A stretch of DNA of 7,121 bases from an uncultured Flavobacteriales bacterium (GTDB lineage: Bacteria; Bacteroidota; Bacteroidia; Flavobacteriales; Vicingaceae), in assembly GCA_946886085.1 (NCBI GenBank), contig CAMPHX010000061.1:1-7121 (forward strand). The letters are read 5' to 3'. The notes below the pieces were generated by a model. That model searched no databases. It saw nothing but the letters and a program-made list of their open reading frames with translations, and was not told the DNA's origin. The translations under genes were made by a program, and so were the position numbers. Below, one piece after another: positions 1-7,040 of the stretch (position 1 is its first letter; each line of letters starts with the position of its first letter).

Positions 1-18
1 AACATTCATAATTTCTAA
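1..18 (-). repeat. Second copy of the narG 3'-end spacer sequence, at the narH 3' end
   Basis: Read on the minus strand, these 18 bases match the 18 bases at 1567-1584 with a single mismatch (17/18). Both copies include the TAG stop codon of a nar gene (narH here, narG there) and run into the following spacer. An ATG at 9-7 could look like the start of the next gene five bases after the narH stop. However, the same stretch in the narG copy reads ATA and is non-coding spacer, so this ATG is more likely spacer than a narJ start. The window ends here, so the rest of the element cannot be seen. Confidence 0.5.
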
Positions 19-1508
19 AGCCCTCTTGCTGGTTTTTCTTTAAATCCAAATCCTGTACTTCCTTTATAATCACCAGTGTTTTCTAACATTTCAATGGCTT
101 CCTCACGGTGAGCAGCAGGAATAACAAAACGTTCTTCAAATGTTGCTAAAGAGGTTAGTCTGAAGATGGCATTTGCAGTATCTACATCTATACTTGCTTC
201 ATTCATTACTGTATTTAATTGTTTGTCGGTTACATCTTTAACCGTTGTATCTCTTCTAGAAACTCTAACCGCATGTAGTTTTTTGAAAACATCAATTATT
301 TTATCGTCATTTCCGGCTGTAAATAAAGAAGATAAATAGCGAATAGGCACTCTTAATTTTTCTACTCCAGCTAATAAGTGTTCAGAAACTGTATCATAAG
401 TTCCATCGGCACTTACAGAAGCCATTGCCGGTAACAATGGTGGAACGTAAAATAAATTAGGCAATGTTCTGAATTCAGGATGGAGTGGAAGTGCTATTTT
501 CCATTCTTTTACAAATTTATAAACAGGTGAGTTTTGAGCTGCTTTAATGGTTGAATCTGCAATACCATTTTCTCTAGCTGCTTTAATTACTGCAGGATCA
601 TTTGGGTTTAGATAAATATCCATGTGTCTGTCCACTATTTCTGATTCATCACATGAAGCAACAGCTTGTATTCTATCCGCATCATATAACATAACTCCTA
701 AATAACGAATTCTTCCTACACATGAGTGCATACAAGCCGGTGGTTGTCCTGATTCTAAACGTGGATAACATAGTACGCATTTTTCAGATTTTCCAGTATT
801 CCAGTTGTAATAAGATTTTTTGTAAGGACAAGCAGTTACGCACATTCTCCATGCTCTACATCTCTCTTGGTTGATAAGCACTACGCCATCTTCACCTCTT
901 TTGTATAAAGCTCCTGATGGACAAGATGCCACACAGGCAGGATTTAAACAGTGATTACAAATTCTTGGTAAGTAGTGAAAAGTCATTTTTTCCAATTGGA
1001 ACATGGCTTCTTGTTCTGCTTGACTTAAATGTTTGAAGTTAACATCTTGACGAGCATAATCGGGTGTGCCAGACAAATCATCGTCCCAGTTTGGTCCTGA
1101 TTGAATTTCTATTGGTTCTCCGGTAATTAATGAAACTGCTCTACCAATTGGTTGATCATCACCTTCAGGAGCATCAAATAAATCTTGATAACGATAAGCC
1201 CATGGTTCATAGTAATCATCCAATACAGGCATGTTGGGATTATGAAAAATGTTTTTCAGTCCTTTCAGTTTTCCAGCACCTTTTAACGATACACTATCAC
1301 CATTTTTTACCCAACCACCTTGGTAAATATCTTGGTCTTCCCATTTGGTTGGATAACCTGTTCCGGGTTTAGTTTCTACGTTGTTCCACCACATGTATTC
1401 AGCTCCTTTACGGTCTGTCCAGATGTTTTTACAAGCAACAGAACAGGTATGACAACCGATACATTTGTCGAGGTGGAAAACCATTGCTATTTGAGATCTT
1501 ATATTCAT
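15..1508 (-). CDS. narH: Respiratory nitrate reductase beta subunit (NarH-type, four Fe-S clusters)
   Basis: This is the electron-transfer subunit of a Nar-type nitrate reductase, or of the closely related nitrite oxidoreductases. It passes electrons between the membrane side and the clusters of NarG in the cytoplasm. The protein has 497 residues, close to the 512 of E. coli NarH. All four cysteine groups are visible: C16/C19/C22/C26, C184/C187/C192/C196, C217/C223/C227 and C244/C247/C259/C263. In the third group, Trp220 (CRAWRMC) stands where a cysteine would be, the family signature of a [3Fe-4S] cluster, so three [4Fe-4S] and one [3Fe-4S] are expected. The N-terminus (MNIRSQIAMV) aligns directly with E. 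coli NarH (MKIRSQVGMV), which fixes the start. There is no signal peptide. The C-terminal tail is shorter than in E. coli. It lies 72 bases after narG in the same operon; narJ and narI would be expected further left. Confidence 0.97.
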   Translation of the reverse strand: MNIRSQIAMVFHLDKCIGCHTCSVACKNIWTDRKGAEYMWWNNVETKPGTGYPTKWEDQDIYQGGWVKNGDSVSLKGAGKLKGLKNIFHNPNMPVLDDYYEPWAYRYQDLFDAPEGDDQPIGRAVSLITGEPIEIQSGPNWDDDLSGTPDYARQDVNFKHLSQAEQEAMFQLEKMTFHYLPRICNHCLNPACVASCPSGALYKRGEDGVVLINQERCRAWRMCVTACPYKKSYYNWNTGKSEKCVLCYPRLESGQPPACMHSCVGRIRYLGVMLYDADRIQAVASCDESEIVDRHMDIYLNPNDPAVIKAARENGIADSTIKAAQNSPVYKFVKEWKIALPLHPEFRTLPNLFYVPPLLPAMASVSADGTYDTVSEHLLAGVEKLRVPIRYLSSLFTAGNDDKIIDVFKKLHAVRVSRRDTTVKDVTDKQLNTVMNEASIDVDTANAIFRLTSLATFEERFVIPAAHREEAIEMLENTGDYKGSTGFGFKEKPARGL

Positions 1509-1517
1509 AACTTTGAA

Positions 1518-1527
1518 GTTTTAAGTG
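1518..1527 (-). promoter_or_regulatory. Leader motif CACTTAAAAC before narH, shared with narG
   Basis: On the minus strand the ten bases CACTTAAAAC end nine bases before the narH ATG. The identical ten bases lie eight bases before the narG ATG (5231-5240). Neither gene has a well-placed Shine-Dalgarno sequence, as is usual in Bacteroidota, so a shared A-rich leader may help translation start. It may equally be a remnant of a shared spacer repeat. Its function is not shown by the sequence. Confidence 0.3.
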
Positions 1528-1529
1528 TG

Positions 1530-1573
1530 AAATGTTGAATTATTTTTTATTTAAAATTTATCATTCAACATTT
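1530..1573 (-). repeat. 11-bp perfect inverted repeat in the narG-narH spacer
   Basis: The arms are 1530-1540 and 1563-1573 (AAATGTTGAAT and ATTCAACATTT), perfectly complementary over 11 bp with a 22-base AT-rich loop. In the transcript the stem would begin seven bases after the narG stop codon and end 21 bases before the narH ATG. The stem has few G:C pairs and is not followed by a U-run, so it is not a convincing terminator. It could be an RNA processing or stability element within the operon, or part of a dispersed intergenic repeat. Confidence 0.55.
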
Positions 1574-1584
1574 ATAATTTCTAA
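1567..1584 (-). repeat. First copy of the nar spacer repeat, spanning the narG stop codon
   Basis: These bases match 1-18 at 17 of 18 positions. The copy begins with T-TAG (the narG stop) and overlaps the right arm of the 11-bp inverted repeat at 1530-1573. The same words at the ends of two neighbouring but unrelated coding sequences suggest a small repeated intergenic element rather than chance, although the AT-rich composition lowers the weight of the match. Confidence 0.5.
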
Positions 1585-4500
1585 TATTCTACTTTTGTCA
1601 TTTTACGAACTAATACATGCGTATCACGGTTAACTCCTACAGGTCCCCAGTAATTGAAGTGGTAAGAGAATTGACCATAACCACCGCACATTAAGTTTGG
1701 TTTTAAGTGAACTCTTGTAAATGAATTGTTCATTCCACCACGTCTTGGTTCACCTTTTTTACCTCTTCTTTCTTGAGATTTGGCAATGTTGTAGGTTCTT
1801 TCAACAGCATGGTAAACTATACATACTCCTTTAGGAATACGAGTGCTCACACATGCACGAGTTACATAAGTACCGTGGTCATTATAAACTTCCACATGGT
1901 CATTATCTTTAATTCCTAACTCTTCAGCATCTTGCTCACTTAACCAACATGGTTCTCCACCTCTCGATAAGGTTAACATTCTTAGTGTATCGCCATAAGT
2001 AGAGTGAATGTGCCATTTTCCGTGAGGAGTTAAACAATTTAACATTCTGGCTTTACCATCATTTATAGTAACTCTTAAATCACCATAAGCTTCAGGTGTT
2101 GGAGATGGTTTGTAAGTAGATAAATGTTCTCCAAAAGCAATATAAGCATCATGGTCAAGATAGAAATGTTGTCTTCCGGTTAATGTTCTCCATGGAACTA
2201 ACATATCTACGTTGTAGGTGTAAGCAGCGTAGGTTCTTCCTTCGTGCATTAAACCTGACCAAAGTGGTGAAGAATTATATCGTTTTGGTTGAGCTTGTAG
2301 ATATCTGTATTCCATTTCAATTTGCTCATAACCATCGCCTAATCTTTCAACCTCTTTGATACCTATTTTTTTACCCATGATTTCGTAAGCTCGTTTGGTT
2401 AACTTACCGTTTGTAAGGGTTGATAATTTTAATACAGCGTTGATAGCTTCCACATCTTCTTTTAATGAAGGGTATTCTGTACCATCATCCCATTTACTAA
2501 TGTGTTGTCTATTTTCTAACATTTCGTCATAAACATCTTCACAATTGTAGTGGTTGCCGTGAGCTCCTAAGCCATTTTTGGCAACACCTTTACCAAGAGA
2601 AATAAATTTGTCATAAATTTTAGAGTAATCTCTTTCAACAAATCCAATTTTGTGCATGGTTTTTCCAGGAATTGCTTCACATTCGCCTTTGCTCCAATCT
2701 TGTAAACGAGGTTGAGTAATTTCATCTTTAGAATCGTGGGAAAGTGGTGAGTTTACCACATCTTTCATTACTCCAGGTAAATATTTTGGAGCCATAGAGC
2801 TTACTCTTTCGGCTAGTGCTTCAAAAATTTGCCAATCGGTTCTAGATTCCCAAACAGGATCAATTGCTGCAGAAAGTGGATGGATAAACGAGTGCATATC
2901 TGTTGAGTTGATATCTGCTTTTTCGTACCAAGATGCAGTAGGTAAAACGATATCAGAATAAAGTGCTGAGGTATCCATACGGAAATTAATATCAATTACT
3001 AAATCCATTTTGCCTCTTGCTCCTTCTTTTTTGAAAACAATATCTTCAACAATATCTCCAGCAACTTCATCAGCAATTTTATTGGTGTGTGTTCCTAAAT
3101 AGTGGTCTAAGAAATATTCATGTCCTTTTGCAGAAGTTCCAATGGCATTTCCTTTCCAAATAAACCAGTTTCTTGGGAAGTTAATTTCTTCGTCTGGTTC
3201 AACAACAGCATGTTTTAATTCACCAGAAACTAATTGTTTAACAATGTAGTCACGCATTTCGTCATCAGAACTACAGCCTGCTTTTTGAGCATCTTTTACT
3301 ATTTCGAAATTGTTTTTGTTGTATTGAGGATAATAAGGCATCCATCCATTACGAACTGCTTTTACAGCCCAATCGGCAGTATGTGTATGTGCTAATTTGT
3401 TTTCAGGAACGGAGTTATAGAATTTTTGATTTCCATCGTATCTCCATTGTGAAGAATTGATGTAATGCCAAATGGGTCCTTGTTGTAATCTTGGGATAGT
3501 TCCCCAATCTTTAGAACTCATAATGGTAGACCATGAATCCATTGGAGCTAATTTTTCTTGTCCAACATAGTGATTCATACCACCACCATTTTTACCATTA
3601 CAGCCGGTAAGCATCTGAGCCATAATAGAAGCTCGGTACATTAAGTTTCCATGAAACCAATGATTAATTGCCGCTCCAACAATTACCATACATTTTCCTT
3701 CGGTAATTTCGGCAGTATCTGACCACTCACGAGCTAACTGAAGAACAGTATCTCTACCAATTCCAGTAAATATTTCTTGCCAAGCAGGAGTATATGCTTG
3801 ATCTTTATCGTCATAAGATGTCGGGTAATCGCCTGCCAAACCTCTACTAACTCCATATTGTGACATAGTTAAATCGTAAATGGTTGCTACAGGAACTTTT
3901 TCGCCAGAGGCTAATGTTAAGTAACGAACAGGGACACCTCTCATGGCTTTTTTGTCTAATCCATATTCTACAAATTCAACTTGAGCAACCTCATCGTGCT
4001 TGTCTATAAATGTTAATTCCGGGTCGTATTCAGCACCGGTAACATCATCAGTATAGGTTAAATTCCAGTTGCCATCTTTTCCGTCCCATCTTTGTCCCAT
4101 AGAACCTATTGGCACAACTAGATTGTTGGTTTTGGTATCGAAATTTAAGAATTTCCAATCACCGTTATCGATGTCTTTGTATGAAGCCATTTCATTAGCT
4201 CTAACCATTCTTCCGGGAACTAATTTGTTTCCTTCTTTATTCAAACGAACTAAGAAAGGACAATCGGTATATCTTTTTACGTAATCAATAAAATAAGGTG
4301 TTTTTTTGTTGACGTGGTATTCTTGTAAGATTACATGTGTAACCGCCATCCAAAAAGCACCATCAGAACCTGCGTGAACAGGAATCCATTGGTCGGCATG
4401 TTTGGTAACCATACTAAAATCGGGAGACATTACTACGGTTTTAGTTCCATTGTGACGAGCTTCTGAGAAGAAATGTATGTCAGGAGTTCTTGTCATCCCT

Positions 4501-5222
4501 AAGTTAGCTCCCATAGAAACGATAAATTTAGAGATGAACCAGTCGGCACTTTCGCATACGTCTGTTTGTTCTCCCCAAATTTCTGGGTAGGCATTAGGTA
4601 AATCACAATACCAATCGTAGAAACTTAAGTTTACTCCGCCCATTAATTGCAGATATCTAGCACCAGAGGCGTAACTCAACATACTTTTTGCTGGTATTGG
4701 AGCAAAACCAATAATTCTATCAGAACCATATTTTTGTACAGTATATATGTTAGCAGCAGCAATTAAATCTAATGCTTCATCCCATCTAACTCTTCTGAAA
4801 CCACCTTTACCTCTTGCTCTTTGGTATCTTGCTCTTTTTACGGGGTCTTTTTGTAAGTTTTCCCATGCTTTAACCAAATCACCTCCGGCAGCTTCTTTTT
4901 CAGCATTAAATAAATCTAATAAAGCACCTCGCATAATGGGGTATTTAACACGGATAGGGCTGTATAAATACCATGAATAGGAAATACCTCTTTGGCAACC
5001 TCTTGGTTCGTAAGGAGGAACTTCTTTGTTAAATTGTGGGTAATCTATTTGTTGCATTTCCCACACAACAATACCATCTTTTACATGGATTGCCCATGAG
5101 CAACCACCTGTACAGTTAACACCGTGAGTACTTCGTACAACTTTGTCATATTGCCATCTGTTACGATAAAACTCTTCCCATTTTCTAGTTTTTGGTGATA
5201 TGATATCTTCAATCCAGCTCAT
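1581..5222 (-). CDS. narG: Respiratory nitrate reductase alpha subunit (NarG-type, bis-MGD molybdenum catalytic subunit)
   Basis: This is the catalytic subunit of the NarGHI class, in the DMSO reductase superfamily. It reduces nitrate to nitrite, or oxidises nitrite in nitrite oxidoreductase relatives. At 1213 residues it is slightly shorter than E. coli NarG (1247), mainly at the N-terminus. The FS0 cluster ligands are His33, Cys37, Cys41 and Cys76 (HGVNCTGGC and EPRGC), followed by Arg78. Asp203 in [10 protein letters not shown] is the expected molybdenum ligand. The C-terminal dinucleotide-binding domain (roughly 1000-1200) carries WRTLTGRQ and [10 protein letters not shown], with His1067 and His1073 matching the family's pterin-contacting pair. 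There is no twin-arginine signal, so the enzyme should face the cytoplasm, unlike the exported nitrite oxidoreductases of Nitrospira and anammox bacteria. A basic loop near residues 1148-1163 is about six residues longer than in E. coli. The start is supported by alignment of [15 protein letters not shown]. It follows the cytochrome gene by 51 bases and precedes narH. Confidence 0.97.
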   Translation of the reverse strand: MSWIEDIISPKTRKWEEFYRNRWQYDKVVRSTHGVNCTGGCSWAIHVKDGIVVWEMQQIDYPQFNKEVPPYEPRGCQRGISYSWYLYSPIRVKYPIMRGALLDLFNAEKEAAGGDLVKAWENLQKDPVKRARYQRARGKGGFRRVRWDEALDLIAAANIYTVQKYGSDRIIGFAPIPAKSMLSYASGARYLQLMGGVNLSFYDWYCDLPNAYPEIWGEQTDVCESADWFISKFIVSMGANLGMTRTPDIHFFSEARHNGTKTVVMSPDFSMVTKHADQWIPVHAGSDGAFWMAVTHVILQEYHVNKKTPYFIDYVKRYTDCPFLVRLNKEGNKLVPGRMVRANEMASYKDIDNGDWKFLNFDTKTNNLVVPIGSMGQRWDGKDGNWNLTYTDDVTGAEYDPELTFIDKHDEVAQVEFVEYGLDKKAMRGVPVRYLTLASGEKVPVATIYDLTMSQYGVSRGLAGDYPTSYDDKDQAYTPAWQEIFTGIGRDTVLQLAREWSDTAEITEGKCMVIVGAAINHWFHGNLMYRASIMAQMLTGCNGKNGGGMNHYVGQEKLAPMDSWSTIMSSKDWGTIPRLQQGPIWHYINSSQWRYDGNQKFYNSVPENKLAHTHTADWAVKAVRNGWMPYYPQYNKNNFEIVKDAQKAGCSSDDEMRDYIVKQLVSGELKHAVVEPDEEINFPRNWFIWKGNAIGTSAKGHEYFLDHYLGTHTNKIADEVAGDIVEDIVFKKEGARGKMDLVIDINFRMDTSALYSDIVLPTASWYEKADINSTDMHSFIHPLSAAIDPVWESRTDWQIFEALAERVSSMAPKYLPGVMKDVVNSPLSHDSKDEITQPRLQDWSKGECEAIPGKTMHKIGFVERDYSKIYDKFISLGKGVAKNGLGAHGNHYNCEDVYDEMLENRQHISKWDDGTEYPSLKEDVEAINAVLKLSTLTNGKLTKRAYEIMGKKIGIKEVERLGDGYEQIEMEYRYLQAQPKRYNSSPLWSGLMHEGRTYAAYTYNVDMLVPWRTLTGRQHFYLDHDAYIAFGEHLSTYKPSPTPEAYGDLRVTINDGKARMLNCLTPHGKWHIHSTYGDTLRMLTLSRGGEPCWLSEQDAEELGIKDNDHVEVYNDHGTYVTRACVSTRIPKGVCIVYHAVERTYNIAKSQERRGKKGEPRRGGMNNSFTRVHLKPNLMCGGYGQFSYHFNYWGPVGVNRDTHVLVRKMTKVEY

Positions 5223-5230
5223 AATTTTTT

Positions 5231-5240
5231 GTTTTAAGTG
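5231..5240 (-). promoter_or_regulatory. Leader motif CACTTAAAAC before narG, shared with narH
   Basis: This is identical to the ten bases at 1518-1527 and sits eight bases before the narG ATG. A purine-rich AGGAGA at 5254-5249 lies 26 bases before the ATG, too far to act as its ribosome binding site. The shared motif is directly visible; any role in translation is inference. Confidence 0.3.
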
Positions 5241-5273
5241 CCTATTAATCTCCTAAAAGAAGAGAGGCGTGTG

Positions 5274-6152
5274 TTAATAAATATTTTTTGATGTTGCTGC
5301 TTTAATTTGTCTTTTGTAAATGTCTTCTTTCACACATTTTCTTTTTCGTTCTATATATACTAACAATATAATAGAAGCTATTATCAAGAAGGCAACTCCT
5401 CCACCATAAATTAGCAGGTGGTCGTTATATACTCTTTGTGGTTGATAGATGTTGTTCACTGCTGCATCATTAAAAAATGAAGAAAGTTGATATATTTCTT
5501 TTTCTGTTAGAGGGTGATTTTGATAAGAAGAAGCCATTGCAGGAAAAGGAGGGGCACTAAGTATTCCGTTTAGTCCTGCTCCACCCAATCTTTCATATAC
5601 TTTTGTTAAATCTTTAGCGAGTAAACCACCGGCAATTAAATCTCTATGTTGCACGTTGTGACAAGTAATACATGATACCCCGCCATTTTCAAATCTTTTG
5701 CTTCCTTCAAATAAATGTAAACCTGCTGTTATATCATTAGCAGAAGCATTTGCAGGGTCTAAAATTGGGTCAGCAATAATTTCTTCTACGGGTTCTACTT
5801 CTTCAACAGAAGTTGTAGTGGCAGGACTACTTTCGGCAATGTAACTTATTATAGCTTTTATTTCGGCATCATTTACATTTTGATTGGGCATAGGATAGCC
5901 ATATTCTGTAATTAATGTTTTTGCATCAGCATCTTTTTCTCCAAAAGCTTGAGCATTTTTTACAAAACTAAGAATCCATTCTTCGGTTCGTTTTGTGTGT
6001 ATTCCTTCTAAGTCAGGACCAACTAATTTTCCTTTGCCTATAGAGTGACAAGCACTACAATTTTGCTTAAATACCTCTTTACCGTCTTGAGCGTTTAAAT
6101 TAAAACTTACAGTAACAATAGAAAGTGATATTACAATTGATTTTAGTTTCAT
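5274..6152 (-). CDS. Di-haem membrane-anchored cytochrome c, probable NarC-like electron partner of the nitrate reductase
   Basis: This is a 292-residue exported c-type cytochrome, probably carrying electrons between the periplasmic or quinone pool and the Nar complex. Residues 1-21 (MKLKSIVISL... ending NLNA) look like a Sec signal peptide, with mature protein starting QDGKEVF. Haem domain 1 has C32-S-A-C35-H36 with Met88 (YPMPN) as the probable sixth ligand. An acidic, proline-rich linker spans about 117-140. Haem domain 2 has C161-I-T-C164-H165 and Met206 (FPAMASS). A single transmembrane helix (about 246-266) is followed by ERKRK and a basic tail, giving both haems outside and the C-terminus inside. 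An in-frame ATG at 6182 would add ten polar residues (MIQINKRQKT). The start at 6152 is preferred because it opens directly on the signal peptide and follows an A-rich leader. Its place at the head of the operon resembles narC of Thermus; class I cytochromes also flank nxrA in Nitrobacter. The family and topology are clear, the partner role is inferred. Confidence 0.9.
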   Translation of the reverse strand: MKLKSIVISLSIVTVSFNLNAQDGKEVFKQNCSACHSIGKGKLVGPDLEGIHTKRTEEWILSFVKNAQAFGEKDADAKTLITEYGYPMPNQNVNDAEIKAIISYIAESSPATTTSVEEVEPVEEIIADPILDPANASANDITAGLHLFEGSKRFENGGVSCITCHNVQHRDLIAGGLLAKDLTKVYERLGGAGLNGILSAPPFPAMASSYQNHPLTEKEIYQLSSFFNDAAVNNIYQPQRVYNDHLLIYGGGVAFLIIASIILLVYIERKRKCVKEDIYKRQIKAATSKNIY

Positions 6153-6212
6153 TGTTTTTTGTCTTTTATTGATTTGAATCATATATTTAATTACTAAATC
6201 TTAGTTACGGTA

Positions 6213-6220
6213 TAAAATTC
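6213..6220 (-). promoter_or_regulatory. Possible degenerate -7 element of the cytochrome-narGH operon promoter
   Basis: On the minus strand GAATTTTA keeps the A and the TTT of the Bacteroidota TAnnTTTG consensus. It begins 29.5 bases from the centre of the nearer operator (6249.5). That is exactly the distance between the upstream palindrome and the perfect -7 element at the regulator gene. A start site near 6208 would put the operator at about -41.5, the class II activator position. An alternative pairing, TTTG at 6238-6235 with TATA at 6214-6211 twenty bases on, would place the start a few bases later. A weak core promoter fits activator dependence, but the element is not certain. Confidence 0.3.
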
Positions 6221-6242
6221 AGCTGATTTTCAGACAAAAGAA

Positions 6243-6256
6243 ATGACATGAATCAT
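6243..6256. promoter_or_regulatory. Crp/Fnr-type operator, proximal site (ATGA-N6-TCAT)
   Basis: An inverted repeat with four-base arms and a six-base spacer is centred at 6249.5; it reads AATGA-N6-TCATA if one base is added on each side. It has the same half-site core (TGA) and spacer as the stronger palindrome 22 bp away, and the same architecture as Crp-family sites. It lies 91-104 bases upstream of the preferred cytochrome start. It is a likely binding site for the regulator encoded at 6319-6972. Confidence 0.6.
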
Positions 6257-6261
6257 AGTGC

Positions 6262-6281
6262 TTTATGATTTTGGTCATAAA
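6262..6281. promoter_or_regulatory. Crp/Fnr-type operator, distal site (TTTATGA-N6-TCATAAA)
   Basis: This is a perfect inverted repeat with seven-base arms and a six-base spacer (TTTTGG on the plus strand), centred at 6271.5. The arm core TATGA-N6-TCATA has the layout of Crp-family sites (TGTGA-N6-TCACA) and differs from the E. coli FNR site TTGAT-N4-ATCAA. It lies between the regulator gene and the operon it probably controls. Its centre is 22 bp, about two helical turns, from the proximal site, so two dimers could sit on the same face of the DNA. It could also fold as a weak RNA hairpin after the regulator gene, but no T-run follows. Confidence 0.68.
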
Positions 6282-6318
6282 CAACTTTAGGTAGGAAATA
6301 AGAATGAAAGAGAAGAAA

Positions 6319-6972
6319 TTATTGATTGGCTAAGCTTTCAAGAGCATTGAAATCTAGAATTTTAATGTTTTTTCCAGAGGATTGGATAATTTTTTCATCA
6401 TTAAGTTCTTTAAGCACTCTAATAATACTTTCGTAAGTAGTGTTTGTTAAGCTGGCGTAGTCTTTACGAGGAATGGTGAAACTTAAAAGTTGAGGGTCTT
6501 TTTTGTCGGCACCAAAAATAGTATAGTTGTAAAGAATTGCTCTGGCAACTCTATTTTTTACTTGAAGGTGATTAATTTTTGTTTCTGAATTTCTGAGTTC
6601 TTCGGCAAAAAACATCATCAATTGATAGGTAATTTCAATATTGGTTTTTGCTAGTAAGTTGAATATGTTTAGGGGGATAAATGAAAGAGTGGTTTCTTCA
6701 TAAGTTTTTGCAGAAACAGGATAAACCCAATCCCCACCAAAGCCTCTATGTCCTAAAATTTCTCCTTCTCCTGCAAGTCTAAAAATTTTTTCCTTACCGG
6801 TTGATTCGTTTGAAAATACTTTTATTTTTCCTTTATTAATGATGAATAATCCTTTAACATCATCGCCTTCTTTAAAAACAAGATTGTCTTTTTGTAAGGT
6901 GTAAACGGATTTGTGAAATTCAATAAAATCTATCCATTCTTTTGAGCAGTACTGTTTTAAAAAGGAGTCCAT
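6319..6972 (-). CDS. Crp/Fnr-family transcriptional activator of the nar operon
   Basis: This is a 217-residue regulator of the usual family size. Residues about 20-110 form a cyclic-nucleotide-binding-type beta-barrel (FKEGDDVKGLFIINKGKIKVF and GEGEILGHRGFGG). A dimerisation helix follows at about 112-140. The C-terminal winged helix-turn-helix runs from about 141, with FTIPRKDYASLTNTTYESIIRV at 165-186. In the recognition helix, Glu181 and Arg185 sit where Crp and FNR have their TGA-reading Glu and Arg, agreeing with the TATGA half-sites nearby. Cys9 is the only cysteine, so the four-cysteine [4Fe-4S] oxygen sensor of FNR is absent. The Arg-Ser pair that holds cAMP phosphate in Crp is replaced by YPVSA. 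The signal sensed is therefore unknown; redox, NO (as for DNR/NnrR-type members) or haem are possibilities. It is encoded upstream of, and in the same direction as, the nar operon, with 166 bases to the preferred cytochrome start. Direct control of that operon is inferred. Confidence 0.93.
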   Translation of the reverse strand: MDSFLKQYCSKEWIDFIEFHKSVYTLQKDNLVFKEGDDVKGLFIINKGKIKVFSNESTGKEKIFRLAGEGEILGHRGFGGDWVYPVSAKTYEETTLSFIPLNIFNLLAKTNIEITYQLMMFFAEELRNSETKINHLQVKNRVARAILYNYTIFGADKKDPQLLSFTIPRKDYASLTNTTYESIIRVLKELNDEKIIQSSGKNIKILDFNALESLANQ

Positions 6973-6995
6973 ATCAATTAGTATTTAATATGTGT

Positions 6996-7003
6996 CAAAG
7001 TTA
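6996..7003 (-). promoter_or_regulatory. -7 promoter element (TAACTTTG) of the Crp/Fnr regulator gene
   Basis: On the minus strand TAACTTTG is an exact match to the Bacteroidota housekeeping -7 consensus TAnnTTTG. It ends 23 bases before the regulator's ATG, so transcription would start near 6991 with a leader of about 20 bases. No convincing -33 TTTG is seen at the usual distance, which fits dependence on an activator bound upstream. Confidence 0.6.
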
Positions 7004-7024
7004 GTTTATAAATAGGGTTAAAAA

Positions 7025-7040
7025 TATGATTTTTTTCAGG
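7025..7040. promoter_or_regulatory. Possible autoregulatory Crp/Fnr-type site (TATGA-N6-TCAGG)
   Basis: One half-site matches the TATGA arm of the operators at 6243-6281 exactly; the other keeps only the TCA core. The six-base spacer is the same. The centre (7032.5) is about 41.5 bases upstream of the start site predicted from the -7 element, the class II activator position. The sequence match alone would be weak in AT-rich DNA; the position makes it worth recording as a possible positive autoregulation site. Confidence 0.35.

Noticed and set aside
7..9. ATG five bases after the narH stop as the start of narJ
   Set aside because: Only three codons are visible, and the same sequence follows narG, where it is non-coding spacer. 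It cannot be supported as a gene.
1130..1538. Plus-strand open frames of 72-80 codons opposite the 5' part of narH
   Set aside because: They lie antisense to a firmly identified gene, have no family resemblance, no plausible start context and low-complexity composition.
2813..2995. Minus-strand 60-codon frame inside narG
   Set aside because: It overlaps narG completely in another frame, where the narG frame encodes the conserved [15 protein letters not shown] block.
4069..4980. Plus-strand open frames of 71-77 codons opposite narG
   Set aside because: They are antisense by-products of the narG reading frame, and their translations show no recognisable domain.
5249..5254. AGGAGA (minus strand) as the narG Shine-Dalgarno sequence
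   Set aside because: It is 26 bases from the ATG, well outside the functional distance, and no suitable in-frame start lies closer.
6219..6233. Small palindromes TCAGCTGA and CTGA-TTT-TCAG near the operon promoter
   Set aside because: They are short and overlapping, with spacers unlike the N6 operators, and are likely by chance in this composition.
6262..6281. Rho-independent terminator of the regulator gene
   Set aside because: The seven-base stem is AT-rich, and on the minus strand it is not followed by a T-run. The operator reading explains the symmetry and its twin better.
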